In this document: positions 28,388 to 37,259 of the stretch, piece by piece
How positions within the stretch are numbered: position 1 is the first letter of the stretch
How the letters are laid out: every line of letters begins with the position of its first letter
DNA from: Candidatus Pacearchaeota archaeon
GTDB taxonomy: Archaea; Nanobdellota; Nanobdellia; Pacearchaeales; GW2011-AR1
Direction: 5' to 3'
DNA: 39,680 bases
NCBI GenBank assembly: GCA_002688335.1
Contig: NZCQ01000035.1
Location: 1-39,680 of the forward strand
Program-made: the position numbers and the translations under genes
The notes under the pieces: generated by a model
The model's input: only the letters and a program-made list of their open reading frames with translations
The model's database searches: none
What the model was told of the DNA's origin: nothing

Positions 28388-28713
28388 TTTAAAAATACTC
28401 CGCAGCTTATGGCAACTCGCTAGAGTTGACATGCTCGAGAATTTTTATCTCAGATTTTTTCACTCCCAAAAAATGATGAGAAACCTTTAAATAGTATCTA
28501 ATTCCAGTATATACATAAAGTATATACTTATCTCAGCATTGAGTTGGGTATTAGCTTTATAACACCTCTTTTCCCCTGGATGAGCAAAGACATACCTTGT
28601 ATGACACCTGCTTTTCTAGGGTTTCAATTAATAAAAATAACTCAAAATGTACAAAAAAAATAACTATAATGTAATTTCTCTCCTTAAATCAATCAAATAC
28701 ATCATCAATTAAA
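28388..28713. other. Gene-free stretch upstream of the cdc48 operon
   Basis: No credible ORF. Contents: TTTAAATAGTAT (about 28484-28495) resembles a TATA region. AGTATATAC occurs twice, 4 bp apart (about 28506-28527). CATAC-ctt-GTATG (about 28592-28604) is a small hairpin nested between CCCTGG and CTAGGG (about 28575-28622). A short folded RNA or a complex promoter of the downstream operon is possible; C/D-box signatures were looked for and not found convincingly. Confidence 0.3.
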
Positions 28714-29103
28714 ATGACAGACATCTTCGACAACAAAATTCTCTGCAAATCTTGCAACGTCGAGATGTCTCCACTAGAACTAACGAAAAGCGGATTTGTT
28801 TTAAGAGCAGTTAACTGTCCTAAATGTAACATACGAATTCTCCATCCGAAAGACGAACAAGAATACAAAAATTTTACAAACTTAAGAAAAAAACAATTTA
28901 ATGTAAAGATGAGATTTGTCGGAAATTCCTATGCCGTATCCATCCCTAAAGAAATAGTTAATTTTATAAAAGATCATGAACGAATAATGGATGATATGGT
29001 TAAACTTTGTTTTGAAGAGTTCGGAAGACTCAGCCTAGATTTCGGATGCAAGACTCCGGATTGTAATGATAAATTAAAAGAAGATATTCGGAGAGTTAAT
29101 TGA
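28714..29103 (+). CDS. Zinc-ribbon plus AbrB/SpoVT-like DNA-binding protein
   Basis: 129 aa. N-terminal zinc ribbon: KILCKSCNVEM...NCPKCNIRI. C-terminal half: FNVKMRFVGNSYAVSIPKEIVNFI, the swapped-hairpin AbrB pattern (R-x-x-G-N-S-x-x-V-x-I-P-K-E-I). Such proteins are usually dimeric transcription regulators or antitoxins. It ends 3 bp before the cdc48 ATG, so it is the first gene of a co-transcribed unit with two AAA+ unfoldases and an Hsp20. A regulator of this proteostasis operon is a reasonable inference. Confidence 0.75.
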   Translation: MTDIFDNKILCKSCNVEMSPLELTKSGFVLRAVNCPKCNIRILHPKDEQEYKNFTNLRKKQFNVKMRFVGNSYAVSIPKEIVNFIKDHERIMDDMVKLCFEEFGRLSLDFGCKTPDCNDKLKEDIRRVN

Positions 29104-29106
29104 AAG

Positions 29107-31383
29107 ATGAACCAAATAAAACTTAGAGTCGCAGAAGCATTACAAGACGATGCATATAGGGGAATCGCAAGAATTGATTTTGAAGTAATGAAAGAACTAG
29201 GAATCAGGAGAGGGTACATTATCTCAATCAAGGGGGGAAGAGATACTGTGGCAATCGTAGATAAAGCATATCCTGCAGATGTTGGAGAGGGAATTATAAG
29301 AATTGATGGAATCATAAGAAAAAACGCAAAAACCGGTGTTAGCGAAAATATTATCGTAACCAAGTCTGACATTAAAGAAGCAAAAAAAATAATGATAGCC
29401 CCCGCGCAAAAAGGGATAAGGGTTCAAGGAGATTTAAAACCCGGATTATTAGGAAGAGCCGCAGTTAAAGGAGATATAATCGTTCTAGGTGGAATTCAAA
29501 GAAGAAAGGAACTTATGAACGAAGATTTTGGAATGGATGATATCTTCGGAAATCTTAACGATATTTTTGGAGGGATGAACAATCTAGGCGGAATGCAACA
29601 AATTAGATTCGTAGTTGCAAATGTAGCTCCTAATGCTCCCTGTGTTATAACAGAAAATACAGAAGTATCTCTAAGCAGCAAATCTATAGAAATCTCAGAT
29701 GAATCAATCCCTGAGGTAACTTATGAAGATATCGGTGGTTTGACAGACGAAGTTAAAAAAATACGGGAAATGGTTGAAGTGCCTTTAAAACATCCAGAAG
29801 TTTTTGAAAGGTTAGGAGTTGAACCTCCAAAAGGAGTTTTACTCCATGGACCTCCAGGAACGGGTAAAACTCTTTTAGCAAAAGCGGTTGCGAATGAATC
29901 AGATGCTAATTTTATTTTATTAAACGGTCCAGAAGTAATGTCCAAATTTTATGGAGAGAGTGAGAAAAAAATCAGAGACATTTTTGAAGAGGCCGAGAAA
30001 AATTCTCCCTCAATAGTGTTCATAGATGAAATAGACTCAATTGCCCCTCAAAGAGAAGAGGTTGGTGGAGAAGTTGAGAGAAGAGTTGTCTCACAATTAT
30101 TAACCATGATGGACGGACTTCAATCAAGAGGCAAGGTTGTTGTTATAGCTGCAACAAACAGATTAAATTCAATAGATCCAGCACTTAGACGTCCGGGAAG
30201 ATTTGACAGAGAAATAGAATTAAGAGCTCCAGATAAAAAAGGAAGACTTCAAGTATTGAAGATACACACAAGAGGAATGCCTTTAACAAAAGATGTAGAC
30301 TTGGACAAAATCGCAGGAGTCACTCACGGGTTTGTTGGAGCAGATCTTTCTGCTCTAGCAAAGGAAGCAGCAATGGTCGTCTTAAGAAGAATTCTTCCAA
30401 AATTAGATTTAAAAGATAATGAAGAAATCTCAGAAGAAGTTCTAAAAGACCTAAGAGTCACGAAAAAGGATTTTGACGAATCATTAAAAGTTGTTAGACC
30501 TTCTGCAATGAGGGAAGTATTAGTAGAGACTCCGAATATAGGGTGGAGAGATATTGGAGGTTTGGAAAAAATCAGGCAAGAATTAAAAGAAGCTGTTGAA
30601 TGGCCCCTCCAATATCCAGAAGCTTTTACCAGAATTGGTATAAAATCCCCTAAGGGAATATTACTTTACGGACCTCCCGGAACTGGAAAAACATTACTAG
30701 CCAAAGCCATTGCAAAAGAAAGCGAAGCAAACTTCATACAAGTCAAAGGCCCTTCATTATTGTCCATGTGGGTTGGAAAAAGTGAAGAAGGGGTAAGAAA
30801 AATATTCGATAGAGCAAGACAAGTCAGCCCTTGTATAATCTTCTTTGACGAAATAGATGCTTTAGCTGGAAAAAGAGGGATGGAAACCGGAACGAAGGTA
30901 ACAGAACGTGTGTTAAATCAATTATTGGCAGAAATGGATGGAATTGAAGATCTTTCAAACGTAATAGTCCTAGCTGCAACGAACAGACCAGATATGTTGG
31001 ATTCAGCGTTACTTAGGCCAGGAAGGTTTGATAGAATATTATTGGTAGGATCTCCAGAAAGAAAAGGCAGAGAACAAATATTAAAAATACACACAAAAGA
31101 TATGCCCTTACACAAGGATGTAGATTTAGACAAGGTCCTAGATTTAACAGAAGGTTACGTGGGAGCAGACATAGAATCATTGGTAAGGGAAGCAGGAATA
31201 CTTTCATTGAGGGAAGATATTACAAATAAAGAAGTAAATATAAGGCACTTTGAAGAAGCTTTGAAAAAGGTAGGCCCTAGCGTAACCAAGTCTGACATGG
31301 ATAGATATAGAAAGATTGAAACAGAATATCTGAAAAGCGCAAAAGCTGCACTAGAAACAAAACAAAGTGCTTACTTAGGATAA
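29107..31383 (+). CDS. cdc48: CDC48/VAT-family AAA+ ATPase
   Basis: 758 aa with the full p97/VAT layout. Residues 1-190 are the N domain (double-psi barrel: LRVAEALQDDAYRGIARID) with a Gly/Met-rich insertion around 138-165 (GMDDIFGNLNDIFGGMNN). D1: Walker A GPPGTGKT (248-255), Walker B VFIDEID, pore loop KFYG, SRH LRRPGRFDREI. D2: Walker A at about 522, Walker B IFFDEID, pore loop MWVG, SRH LLRPGRFDR. It unfolds proteins by ATP-driven threading, probably feeding the proteasome. It is flanked by a zinc/AbrB gene and an hsp20 gene (1-bp gap) and is followed by a second CDC48. Confidence 0.96.
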   Translation: MNQIKLRVAEALQDDAYRGIARIDFEVMKELGIRRGYIISIKGGRDTVAIVDKAYPADVGEGIIRIDGIIRKNAKTGVSENIIVTKSDIKEAKKIMIAPAQKGIRVQGDLKPGLLGRAAVKGDIIVLGGIQRRKELMNEDFGMDDIFGNLNDIFGGMNNLGGMQQIRFVVANVAPNAPCVITENTEVSLSSKSIEISDESIPEVTYEDIGGLTDEVKKIREMVEVPLKHPEVFERLGVEPPKGVLLHGPPGTGKTLLAKAVANESDANFILLNGPEVMSKFYGESEKKIRDIFEEAEKNSPSIVFIDEIDSIAPQREEVGGEVERRVVSQLLTMMDGLQSRGKVVVIAATNRLNSIDPALRRPGRFDREIELRAPDKKGRLQVLKIHTRGMPLTKDVDLDKIAGVTHGFVGADLSALAKEAAMVVLRRILPKLDLKDNEEISEEVLKDLRVTKKDFDESLKVVRPSAMREVLVETPNIGWRDIGGLEKIRQELKEAVEWPLQYPEAFTRIGIKSPKGILLYGPPGTGKTLLAKAIAKESEANFIQVKGPSLLSMWVGKSEEGVRKIFDRARQVSPCIIFFDEIDALAGKRGMETGTKVTERVLNQLLAEMDGIEDLSNVIVLAATNRPDMLDSALLRPGRFDRILLVGSPERKGREQILKIHTKDMPLHKDVDLDKVLDLTEGYVGADIESLVREAGILSLREDITNKEVNIRHFEEALKKVGPSVTKSDMDRYRKIETEYLKSAKAALETKQSAYLG

Positions 31384-31384
31384 A

Positions 31385-31765
31385 ATGAATTTCTTTAATG
31401 ATGATGACCCATTTGAAAATGTCGTAAGAGAATTCCTTGGAGGCAAAGCCAGAAGGGAGAATAGTTTCACCTCAGGAGAGGAAGAAGAACGCCATATAGA
31501 TTTGATAGAAAACTCTGAATATGTTTACATCATCTTCGATCTTCCAGGTTATAATGAAGAAGATATAGACATTAATATAAGGGGGGACATAATAGACATC
31601 CATGTATCCTCAAAAAATATCTCAGGCATACAAGAATATCTCCATCATAAACTCAAGGAGGGAATCTCACTTTCAAAAAAGCTACCAAAATTTATCAATC
31701 CAAAAGGATATAAGAAAAGTTTTAAAAATGGGATCTTAGAACTAAAATTCATGAAAAATGGTTAA
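31385..31765 (+). CDS. hsp20: Small heat-shock protein, Hsp20/alpha-crystallin family
   Basis: 126 aa. After an acidic N-terminal arm (FNDDDPFENVVREFL), the alpha-crystallin domain runs from about 35: IDLIENSEYVYIIFDLPGYNEEDIDINIRGDIIDIHV. Then comes a shortened region and the final strands KSFKNGILELKF (the G-I-L motif). No I-x-I tail is seen; the C-terminus ends MKNG. It holds unfolding proteins in an ATP-independent way. The gene starts 1 bp after the first cdc48 and overlaps the second by 8 bp, so chaperone and unfoldases are made from one message. Confidence 0.9.
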   Translation: MNFFNDDDPFENVVREFLGGKARRENSFTSGEEEERHIDLIENSEYVYIIFDLPGYNEEDIDINIRGDIIDIHVSSKNISGIQEYLHHKLKEGISLSKKLPKFINPKGYKKSFKNGILELKFMKNG

Positions 31766-33977
31766 CCCGATAACACTAAAGATAGCAGAGTCCTTACAGG
31801 AAGATGTAAACAAAGGAATAGCTAGACTATCCTCAAATAATCTTAACAATTTGAGCATCTCTTCAGGCGATTTAATAGAAGTAGGAACTAAGGATAAGAT
31901 TGTTGTTAAAGTCCTTCGTTCAGATAAGGTTGATGATGAAAGCATAACTCTAGATGGAACAACAAGGCAGAACATTAATTCTTCGATAGAAAACGATGTA
32001 ACAGTAAAAGTAGCAAAAGTTGCCGAAGCCAAGATGATAGTTCTATCTCCATTACAAGAAGCAAGATTAAGCGAAGAGTCCTCTGCATACATGCATTCTA
32101 AATATCTTCATAGGCCTTTTAGAATGAAACAGCAAATGGTGATCTTTGCTAGCGGACAAAAACTGCAATACATAGTTTCTAAGATCTCTCCAAAAGGAAA
32201 TGTCATCATTACTGGAAAAACAAAGTTCGTGATCTCAGAAGATGTTTACTCGAAGGATGAATCAGGATCTGGGATCTTCTATGAAGATATTGGCGGATTA
32301 AAAAATGAGATTGAATTAGTGAGAGAGATGGTCGAACTACCGATGAAGAATCCAGAGGTTTTCCAGAAACTAGGGGTTGGTGCTCCAAAAGGAGTATTAC
32401 TTACTGGACCTCCTGGAACTGGGAAAACTCTTTTAGCAAGAGCAGTAGCAAGTGAAACAGATTCCTCTTTTTATTCTATTGCAGGACCAGAAATAATGAG
32501 TAAGTATTATGGAGAGTCTGAGAAACACATCAGAGATATATTTGAAAAAGCCACCAAAAACGCCCCTTCGATAATCTTCATAGATGAAATAGATTCAATA
32601 GCTCCAAAAAGAGGAGAAGGAACAGATCAAACTGAAAAGAGAATTGTTGCTCAGCTTTTGACTTTAATGGATGGTCTAAAAAGCAGAGGTCAAGTAGTTG
32701 TAATGGCTGCAACAAATAGGCCTGATGATATAGATGAAGCATTAAGACGTCCAGGAAGATTTGACAGGGAATTAAAAATAAACCCTCCAGATGAAGATGG
32801 AAGAAGAGAGATATTACAAATACACACAAGAGGAATGCCCTTAGGAAAAGATGTAAACTTCGAAGAGATATCTATGAAGACAATAGGTTATACTGGCGCA
32901 GATCTTGAGGTTTTAACAAAGGAAGCAGGACTTAAGGCAATTAAGCCGCATTTTGCAAAGTTTAAGAATCAAGAGAAAATCCCTGCCCAGGAATTAGACA
33001 AAATAAAAGTCAACAGAGAACACTTTCTAGAAGCAATGAAGCAAGTAGAGCCCTCTGCAATGAGAGAAGTTCTAATACAAAAACCACACGTTAAATGGTC
33101 GGATGTTGGGGGGCTTGAAAAAGCAAAAGAGAAACTTAGAGAGTTGGTAGAACTTCCATTATTGAGACCAGATCTTTTTGAAAAGGCAGGAATAAAGCCC
33201 GCAAAAGGAGTACTACTTCATGGACCCCCTGGAACAGGTAAAACTCTTTTAGCAAAAGCGGTTGCAACAGAAACCAACGCTAATTTCATCTCAGTTAAAG
33301 GACCTGAGTTAATCAGTAAATGGGTCGGAGAATCTGAAAAACACGTTAGAGAAATATTCAAGAAAGCAAGACAGGTAGCCCCATCAATTATCTTCTTTGA
33401 TGAATTTGACAGCATTTCAAAACAACGTGGTTCTTCAATGAATGATTCAACAGAGAAAGTTGTAAACCAGCTTTTAACAGAACTTGACGGAGTGGAAGAG
33501 CTTGAAAAAGTGATTGTAATTGCTGCGACAAACAGGAGGGATTTAATCGACCCATCATTGCTAAGGCCCGGAAGGATAGAAGGAGATATAGAATTGTCTA
33601 TTCCAGATGAAAAAACAAGAGAAAAGATATTCGAAGTCCATACAAAAAACATGCCGCTAAGTAAGTCTATAAATTTCAAGGAGTACATTAGCAATACAGA
33701 AGGATTTACAGGCGCAGATATAGAGGCAATTGCAAGGAACGCAGGAATAAACTCAATAAAGAGACATTACAAGAACAAGAAAGATGAAGATCTAACAATA
33801 ACTAAGGAAGACTTTGATTTAGCATTAAAGACGATTCTTGATTCAAGAAGAAAGAATAAGGACGACGTCAATCCTTCAGAAATCAATCCAGATCTGAATA
33901 ATTTATTAAAGAATAAAGAAATTATAAAAAACTTATCAAATAAAAAAGAAAAGAAAAATTTTAAATCAAAAAAATAA
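31758..33977 (+). CDS. cdc48: Second CDC48/VAT-family AAA+ ATPase
   Basis: 739 aa. N domain (1-160: LKIAESLQEDVNKGIARLSS) without the Gly/Met-rich insert of its neighbour, then D1 (Walker A about 217-224, pore loop KYYG, IFIDEIDSIAP) and D2 (Walker A about 489, pore loop KWVG, FFDEFDSISK). D2's second region of homology reads LLRPGRIEGDI in place of the usual RPGRFDR, keeping the first Arg. The C-terminus is a lysine-rich tail (NKKEKKNFKSKK). The protein is distinct enough from the first copy that the two are old paralogs rather than a recent duplicate. It overlaps hsp20 by 8 bp. Confidence 0.95.
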   Translation: MVNPITLKIAESLQEDVNKGIARLSSNNLNNLSISSGDLIEVGTKDKIVVKVLRSDKVDDESITLDGTTRQNINSSIENDVTVKVAKVAEAKMIVLSPLQEARLSEESSAYMHSKYLHRPFRMKQQMVIFASGQKLQYIVSKISPKGNVIITGKTKFVISEDVYSKDESGSGIFYEDIGGLKNEIELVREMVELPMKNPEVFQKLGVGAPKGVLLTGPPGTGKTLLARAVASETDSSFYSIAGPEIMSKYYGESEKHIRDIFEKATKNAPSIIFIDEIDSIAPKRGEGTDQTEKRIVAQLLTLMDGLKSRGQVVVMAATNRPDDIDEALRRPGRFDRELKINPPDEDGRREILQIHTRGMPLGKDVNFEEISMKTIGYTGADLEVLTKEAGLKAIKPHFAKFKNQEKIPAQELDKIKVNREHFLEAMKQVEPSAMREVLIQKPHVKWSDVGGLEKAKEKLRELVELPLLRPDLFEKAGIKPAKGVLLHGPPGTGKTLLAKAVATETNANFISVKGPELISKWVGESEKHVREIFKKARQVAPSIIFFDEFDSISKQRGSSMNDSTEKVVNQLLTELDGVEELEKVIVIAATNRRDLIDPSLLRPGRIEGDIELSIPDEKTREKIFEVHTKNMPLSKSINFKEYISNTEGFTGADIEAIARNAGINSIKRHYKNKKDEDLTITKEDFDLALKTILDSRRKNKDDVNPSEINPDLNNLLKNKEIIKNLSNKKEKKNFKSKK

Positions 33978-34047
33978 TCATTAATTTAAAATAGGGGTTC
34001 TAGAGCTAGAGTAAATATACTTTTCCATACAATATTCAAATTATTGT

Positions 34048-34055
34048 AAGGAGGT
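34048..34055 (+). promoter_or_regulatory. Strong Shine-Dalgarno of the second hsp20
   Basis: AAGGAGGT is 9 bp before the ATG at 34065. Most genes in this window lack such a site, so a leadered transcript with SD initiation stands out here. The identical AAGGAGGT precedes the small membrane protein at 35653. Confidence 0.7.
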
Positions 34056-34064
34056 TAAAACAAA

Positions 34065-34586
34065 ATGTGGGAAGACCATGTATGGAACGAAATTAAACGT
34101 ATGAAAGGTATGATGGGCAGAATGCTTAATTCTACTGATTTTAGGGAGGAAGAGATAGCTATTCAGCCGAGAAATCTCCGTCATGCTAGATGTGATTTAC
34201 GAGAGAATAACGACGAATTCCTTATAGCCGCAGAGGTTCCGGGAGTTAACAAGGAAGACATCAATTTAGAAGTAAAGAATAATTATCTAATAATCTCTGC
34301 AGAAAAAAAGTTTGAAAAATCAGAAATCAATAGAGAGAAATTGAATAAAGATTCTGAACTGATATCTGAAAAAGATTCTTCATGTTGTAACGATGATGAT
34401 TGCTGTTCTGATCAGCCTGGAAGCTTTGAAAGAAAAAGTTATCTTAGCGGATTTTATCGAACAATTGCACTACCAAAGACTGCAGACATGAACAACATCA
34501 ATGCAGAATACAAAGATGGCATACTAAAAATCATTGTTCCAAAAGACAAAGAAAAGATACAGAAGAAATTCGTCGATATAAAATAA
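34065..34586 (+). CDS. hsp20: Hsp20-family chaperone with a Cys-Asp-rich insert
   Basis: 173 aa. The alpha-crystallin domain begins at about 43 (HARCDLRENNDEFLIAAEVPGVNKEDINLEV). The L57-loop region, usually about 15 residues, is expanded to more than 40 and contains SSCCNDDDCCSD (about residues 105-116), four cysteines around three aspartates, before the normal SFERKSYLSGFYRTIALP and the end strand YKDGILKIIVPK. The insert may bind metal or act as a redox switch. It has a strong SD and a leader, unlike the operonic hsp20 upstream, so it is likely independently controlled. A T-rich stretch follows the stop. Confidence 0.9.
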   Translation: MWEDHVWNEIKRMKGMMGRMLNSTDFREEEIAIQPRNLRHARCDLRENNDEFLIAAEVPGVNKEDINLEVKNNYLIISAEKKFEKSEINREKLNKDSELISEKDSSCCNDDDCCSDQPGSFERKSYLSGFYRTIALPKTADMNNINAEYKDGILKIIVPKDKEKIQKKFVDIK

Positions 34587-34618
34587 TTTTTATTTTTATT
34601 TTTCTTATTTTTTTCTTA
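34587..34618 (+). terminator. T-rich transcription terminator of hsp20
   Basis: Repeated T-runs (TTTTTATTTTTATTTTTC, then TTTTTTTC) follow the hsp20 stop immediately. Archaeal RNA polymerase stops at such runs without needing a hairpin. The convergent methionine aminopeptidase gene ends 9 bp further on. Confidence 0.6.
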
Positions 34619-34626
34619 AATTCAAA

Positions 34627-35517
34627 TTAATCCTTAGTACTCACAACAACTTCTCCATCTTTCTTAATAAAGGTGTGCTCTGCTTGAGCAACAGGTTTAT
34701 GGGATTTTTCAACTAGTTGTAAATGGTGTTGGATTATCCCTTGTTGTTCCAATTCTCTCATTCCCAATCTTACCATACCTCCAAATTCTTTTTCAACATC
34801 TCTCAATGCAAAAGGCAGTGTCTTATATTTCTCAACAATAAAACTAAGCACCTTTCTAGCAATAGGGCTTCTAACACTTTTCTCCTCAATTAGTTCGTAA
34901 ACATTCCCAGGCCCACCGTTGTAAACCCTACCCTCTCCAGTTGTTGCAAAAGGCTCAACAGCATACAATCCTTCACCAAGTTTATTGCTATTACCATTAT
35001 TATAATTAGGAATAGTTATTCCAGCATGAATTTGATGTCGATCAATAGAGTGTCCAGATAAGTTTACAACCGGAGAAAACCCTTTTGATTCAATCGTACT
35101 ACCAATCAAATCTCCTATTTCCCCAATAGTGGGATCCTCCTTAATAAAACTCAAGGCCTTGTCCAAAGCAAGTTCAACACTTTCTATTAATTCCTTATGT
35201 CTATTATCTTCTGTTAGATCTATACTAATGGCAGAGTCTGCTATAAAGCCATCAATAGCTATTCCAAAATCAACCTTCAACAAACCTTCAGCCTTCCTAT
35301 CATCTCCAATGTTAGGACTGAAATGGGCAGCAACATCATCAATAGCTAAGCTAACTGGAAATGCAGCTCTAGCTCCAAGCTCTTCAATTTTATCACTTAT
35401 CAAATCAGCAATTTCATCAAGCAACCTTCCCGGTTCAACAATTTCTTTGATATATTCACGTAACCGCTGAGATATTTTTCCAGCTTCAATGCATTTATCC
35501 ACATCTGATTTATTCAT
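34627..35517 (-). CDS. map: Methionine aminopeptidase, archaeal (type II)
   Basis: 296 aa, the pita-bread fold enzyme that removes the initiator Met. Metal ligands in order: Asp in LKVDFGIAIDG and Asp in FIADSAISID, His in NLSGHSIDRHQIHAG, Glu in YAVEPFATTG and Glu in AQAEHTFIK. The substrate His is in AHFSPN (DDVAAHFSP). An inserted helical subdomain around 190-265 marks type II. Length matches archaeal enzymes. It is monocistronic, convergent with hsp20; ATG 35517 has AT-rich sequence (TTTAAA) about 25 bp upstream. Confidence 0.96.
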   Translation of the reverse strand: MNKSDVDKCIEAGKISQRLREYIKEIVEPGRLLDEIADLISDKIEELGARAAFPVSLAIDDVAAHFSPNIGDDRKAEGLLKVDFGIAIDGFIADSAISIDLTEDNRHKELIESVELALDKALSFIKEDPTIGEIGDLIGSTIESKGFSPVVNLSGHSIDRHQIHAGITIPNYNNGNSNKLGEGLYAVEPFATTGEGRVYNGGPGNVYELIEEKSVRSPIARKVLSFIVEKYKTLPFALRDVEKEFGGMVRLGMRELEQQGIIQHHLQLVEKSHKPVAQAEHTFIKKDGEVVVSTKD

Positions 35518-35609
35518 AAAAAAACAATCAAAGAGAAGTATTTAAAGTTTTAAGATCTCCTTTCCATTGAAAGATAATTTAACTACATTAAATATCGAAA
35601 ACAAAAATC

Positions 35610-35635
35610 TTTATTAATGCTTATGCATTAATAAA
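35610..35635. promoter_or_regulatory. Perfect 11-bp inverted repeat before the small membrane gene
   Basis: TTTATTAATGC-TTAT-GCATTAATAAA is perfectly symmetrical, 18 bp before the ATG at 35653 and just upstream of the SD AAGGAGGT (35641-35648). It could be a TATA/operator or, if transcribed, a hairpin directly before the ribosome-binding site. Confidence 0.45.
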
Positions 35636-35652
35636 ACGAAAAGGAGGTTAAA

Positions 35653-35823
35653 ATGGCAAATACAATTCAAGGACAAACACAAAATACTGCAATGAATCCT
35701 GCGCCCGCTCAACAATCAATGCAAATGCAGGCAGAACCAGAAAAGAAATCTAGGAAATGGTTATGGATAGCAATTGCAATCATAGTAATATTGATCGGAA
35801 TAGGTCTATGGATCTGGCTTTAA
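35653..35823 (+). CDS. Small tail-anchored membrane protein (56 aa)
   Basis: MANTIQGQTQNTAMNPAPAQ, a Gln/Pro/Met-rich disordered region, then basic EKKSRKW and one C-terminal transmembrane helix (WLWIAIAIIVILIGIGLWIW). Strong SD AAGGAGGT, 5 bp before the ATG, and a perfect inverted repeat upstream. A T-run (TTTTTTTT about 35828-35837) follows the stop, so it is probably transcribed alone. The Q/P/M-rich stalk with a tail anchor is like many small DPANN membrane proteins of unknown role. Confidence 0.75.
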   Translation: MANTIQGQTQNTAMNPAPAQQSMQMQAEPEKKSRKWLWIAIAIIVILIGIGLWIWL

Positions 35824-35871
35824 CCAATCTTTTTTTTATTTATAACATTAGTATGTATTGGAGATTACAAT

Positions 35872-36633
35872 ATGAGAAAACTTAATCATAATCTAGAGAA
35901 ACTTTTAACTAAAAACAAAACACTATTTTTAGCATATGATCAAGGATTAGAACATGGTCCAACAGACTTTAACGATAAAAACGTAGATCCTAGATCTATA
36001 ATTAACATAGCAAAAAAAGGAAAGTTTAACGCACTTATTTTTCATAAAGGTATAGCCGAGAAATACAGAAAAGAAATTAAAGAAAGTAAAATCCCGCTTA
36101 TCCTCAAGCTCAATGGAAAAACAAACCTAAGGGAAGGGGACCCAATTTCTATGCAATTAGCAACCGTAGAAGAAGCAATAAAACTTAACGCAATAGCAGT
36201 AGGCTATACAGTATATATTGGGAGTAAACACGAACCAATAATGCTAAGAGAGTTTGAAAGAATCCAGAAGGAGGCTCATAAAAACAATCTCCCTGTAATT
36301 CTATGGATATATCCTAGAGGAAAAAGCATTAAGGGAAGGAATAAATCAAAACTAATGGCTTATGCATGCAGAGTGGGTTTAGAAATTGGAGCAGATATTG
36401 TTAAAGTGAAATATGAAGGAACTCCAAGAGATCTAGCTTGGGCAGTAAAATCTGCGGGAAAAACAAAAGTAGTAATTGCAGGAGGAACTAAAAAAAATGA
36501 AAAAGAATTATTAAAACAAGTTTCTGAAATCATGAAATCAGGAGCCATAGGTTTAGCTATTGGAAGAAATATCTGGCAAAACAAAGATCCAGTAAAGATA
36601 ACTAATAAAATAAGGAAGATGGTCTGGAGATGA
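35872..36633 (+). CDS. fba: Class I fructose-bisphosphate aldolase, archaeal type (DhnA family)
   Basis: 253 aa TIM barrel. Family motifs: FLAYDQGLEHGPTDF at the N-terminus (phosphate and substrate contact), GYTVYIGS, LWIYPRGKSIKG, the Schiff-base lysine in GADIVKVKYEGTP (about residue 184), and VVIAGGTKKNEKELL / GAIGLAIGRNIWQ for phosphate binding. It cleaves fructose-1,6-bisphosphate to DHAP and glyceraldehyde-3-phosphate, or the reverse in gluconeogenesis. The stop overlaps the triosephosphate isomerase start by 4 bp (ATGA), so the two successive enzymes are coupled. Confidence 0.95.
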   Translation: MRKLNHNLEKLLTKNKTLFLAYDQGLEHGPTDFNDKNVDPRSIINIAKKGKFNALIFHKGIAEKYRKEIKESKIPLILKLNGKTNLREGDPISMQLATVEEAIKLNAIAVGYTVYIGSKHEPIMLREFERIQKEAHKNNLPVILWIYPRGKSIKGRNKSKLMAYACRVGLEIGADIVKVKYEGTPRDLAWAVKSAGKTKVVIAGGTKKNEKELLKQVSEIMKSGAIGLAIGRNIWQNKDPVKITNKIRKMVWR

Positions 36634-37259
36634 CAATAATTATTATTAACTTTAAAACCTACAAGAAAGGAAAAGAAGTCTTAAAGCTCGTAAGAATAAT
36701 AGAAAAGATTAACAAGAATATTATAGTTGGATTAATACCCCTAGATATAAAAGAGATTTCTAAGAAAACAAAACTAAAGGTATTCTCACAATACCTTTCA
36801 GATGATATAAAAGAAATTAAAGGCTCAGCCTCTGGAGTCTTCCTCAATCATTCAGATCATCCCCTAACTTTCAATAAATTAAAGAAATCAATATCTCTAT
36901 GCAAAAAGAATAAACTAAAAACTGCGGTCTTCACAACCTCATTAAGAGAAGCAAGAAAGATAGAAAAACTAAAACCAACATACTTAATTTACGAACCAAA
37001 AGAACTTATTGGAGGAAAGATTTCAGTTTCACAAGCCAAACCAGAGATCATAAGAAAATTCAAAGATAATCTCTCAATGACTTTCCTGGTCGGAGCAGGA
37101 ATCAAAACAAGTAAAGACATAAAAACCGCGTTAGATCTAGGATCTTCAGGAATAGCAATATCTTCAGTGATAATGAAATCTAGAAATCCTGAAGGGAAAT
37201 TGAAGGAGCTAATAGGATCGGTGACATCTAGCAAGGCTAAGTATTACTATGATATCTAG
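36630..37259 (+). CDS. tpiA: Triosephosphate isomerase, short archaeal form
   Basis: 209 aa, at the short end for archaeal TIM. The catalytic set is INFKTYKKG (Asn and Lys near the start), His in FLNHSDHPL, Glu in IYEPKELIGG and the phosphate loop FLVGAGIKTSKD with SSGIAISSVIM. It interconverts DHAP and glyceraldehyde-3-phosphate, the products of the coupled aldolase gene. The 3' end overlaps by 23 bp the 3' end of the opposite-strand gene at 37237, an unusually long convergent overlap; the last residues (SSKAKYYYDI) are outside the conserved fold. Confidence 0.94.
   Translation: MTIIIINFKTYKKGKEVLKLVRIIEKINKNIIVGLIPLDIKEISKKTKLKVFSQYLSDDIKEIKGSASGVFLNHSDHPLTFNKLKKSISLCKKNKLKTAVFTTSLREARKIEKLKPTYLIYEPKELIGGKISVSQAKPEIIRKFKDNLSMTFLVGAGIKTSKDIKTALDLGSSGIAISSVIMKSRNPEGKLKELIGSVTSSKAKYYYDI

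Noticed and set aside
32578..33694. Minus-strand frames inside the second cdc48
   Set aside because: They are antisense shadows of the strongly conserved AAA+ domains.
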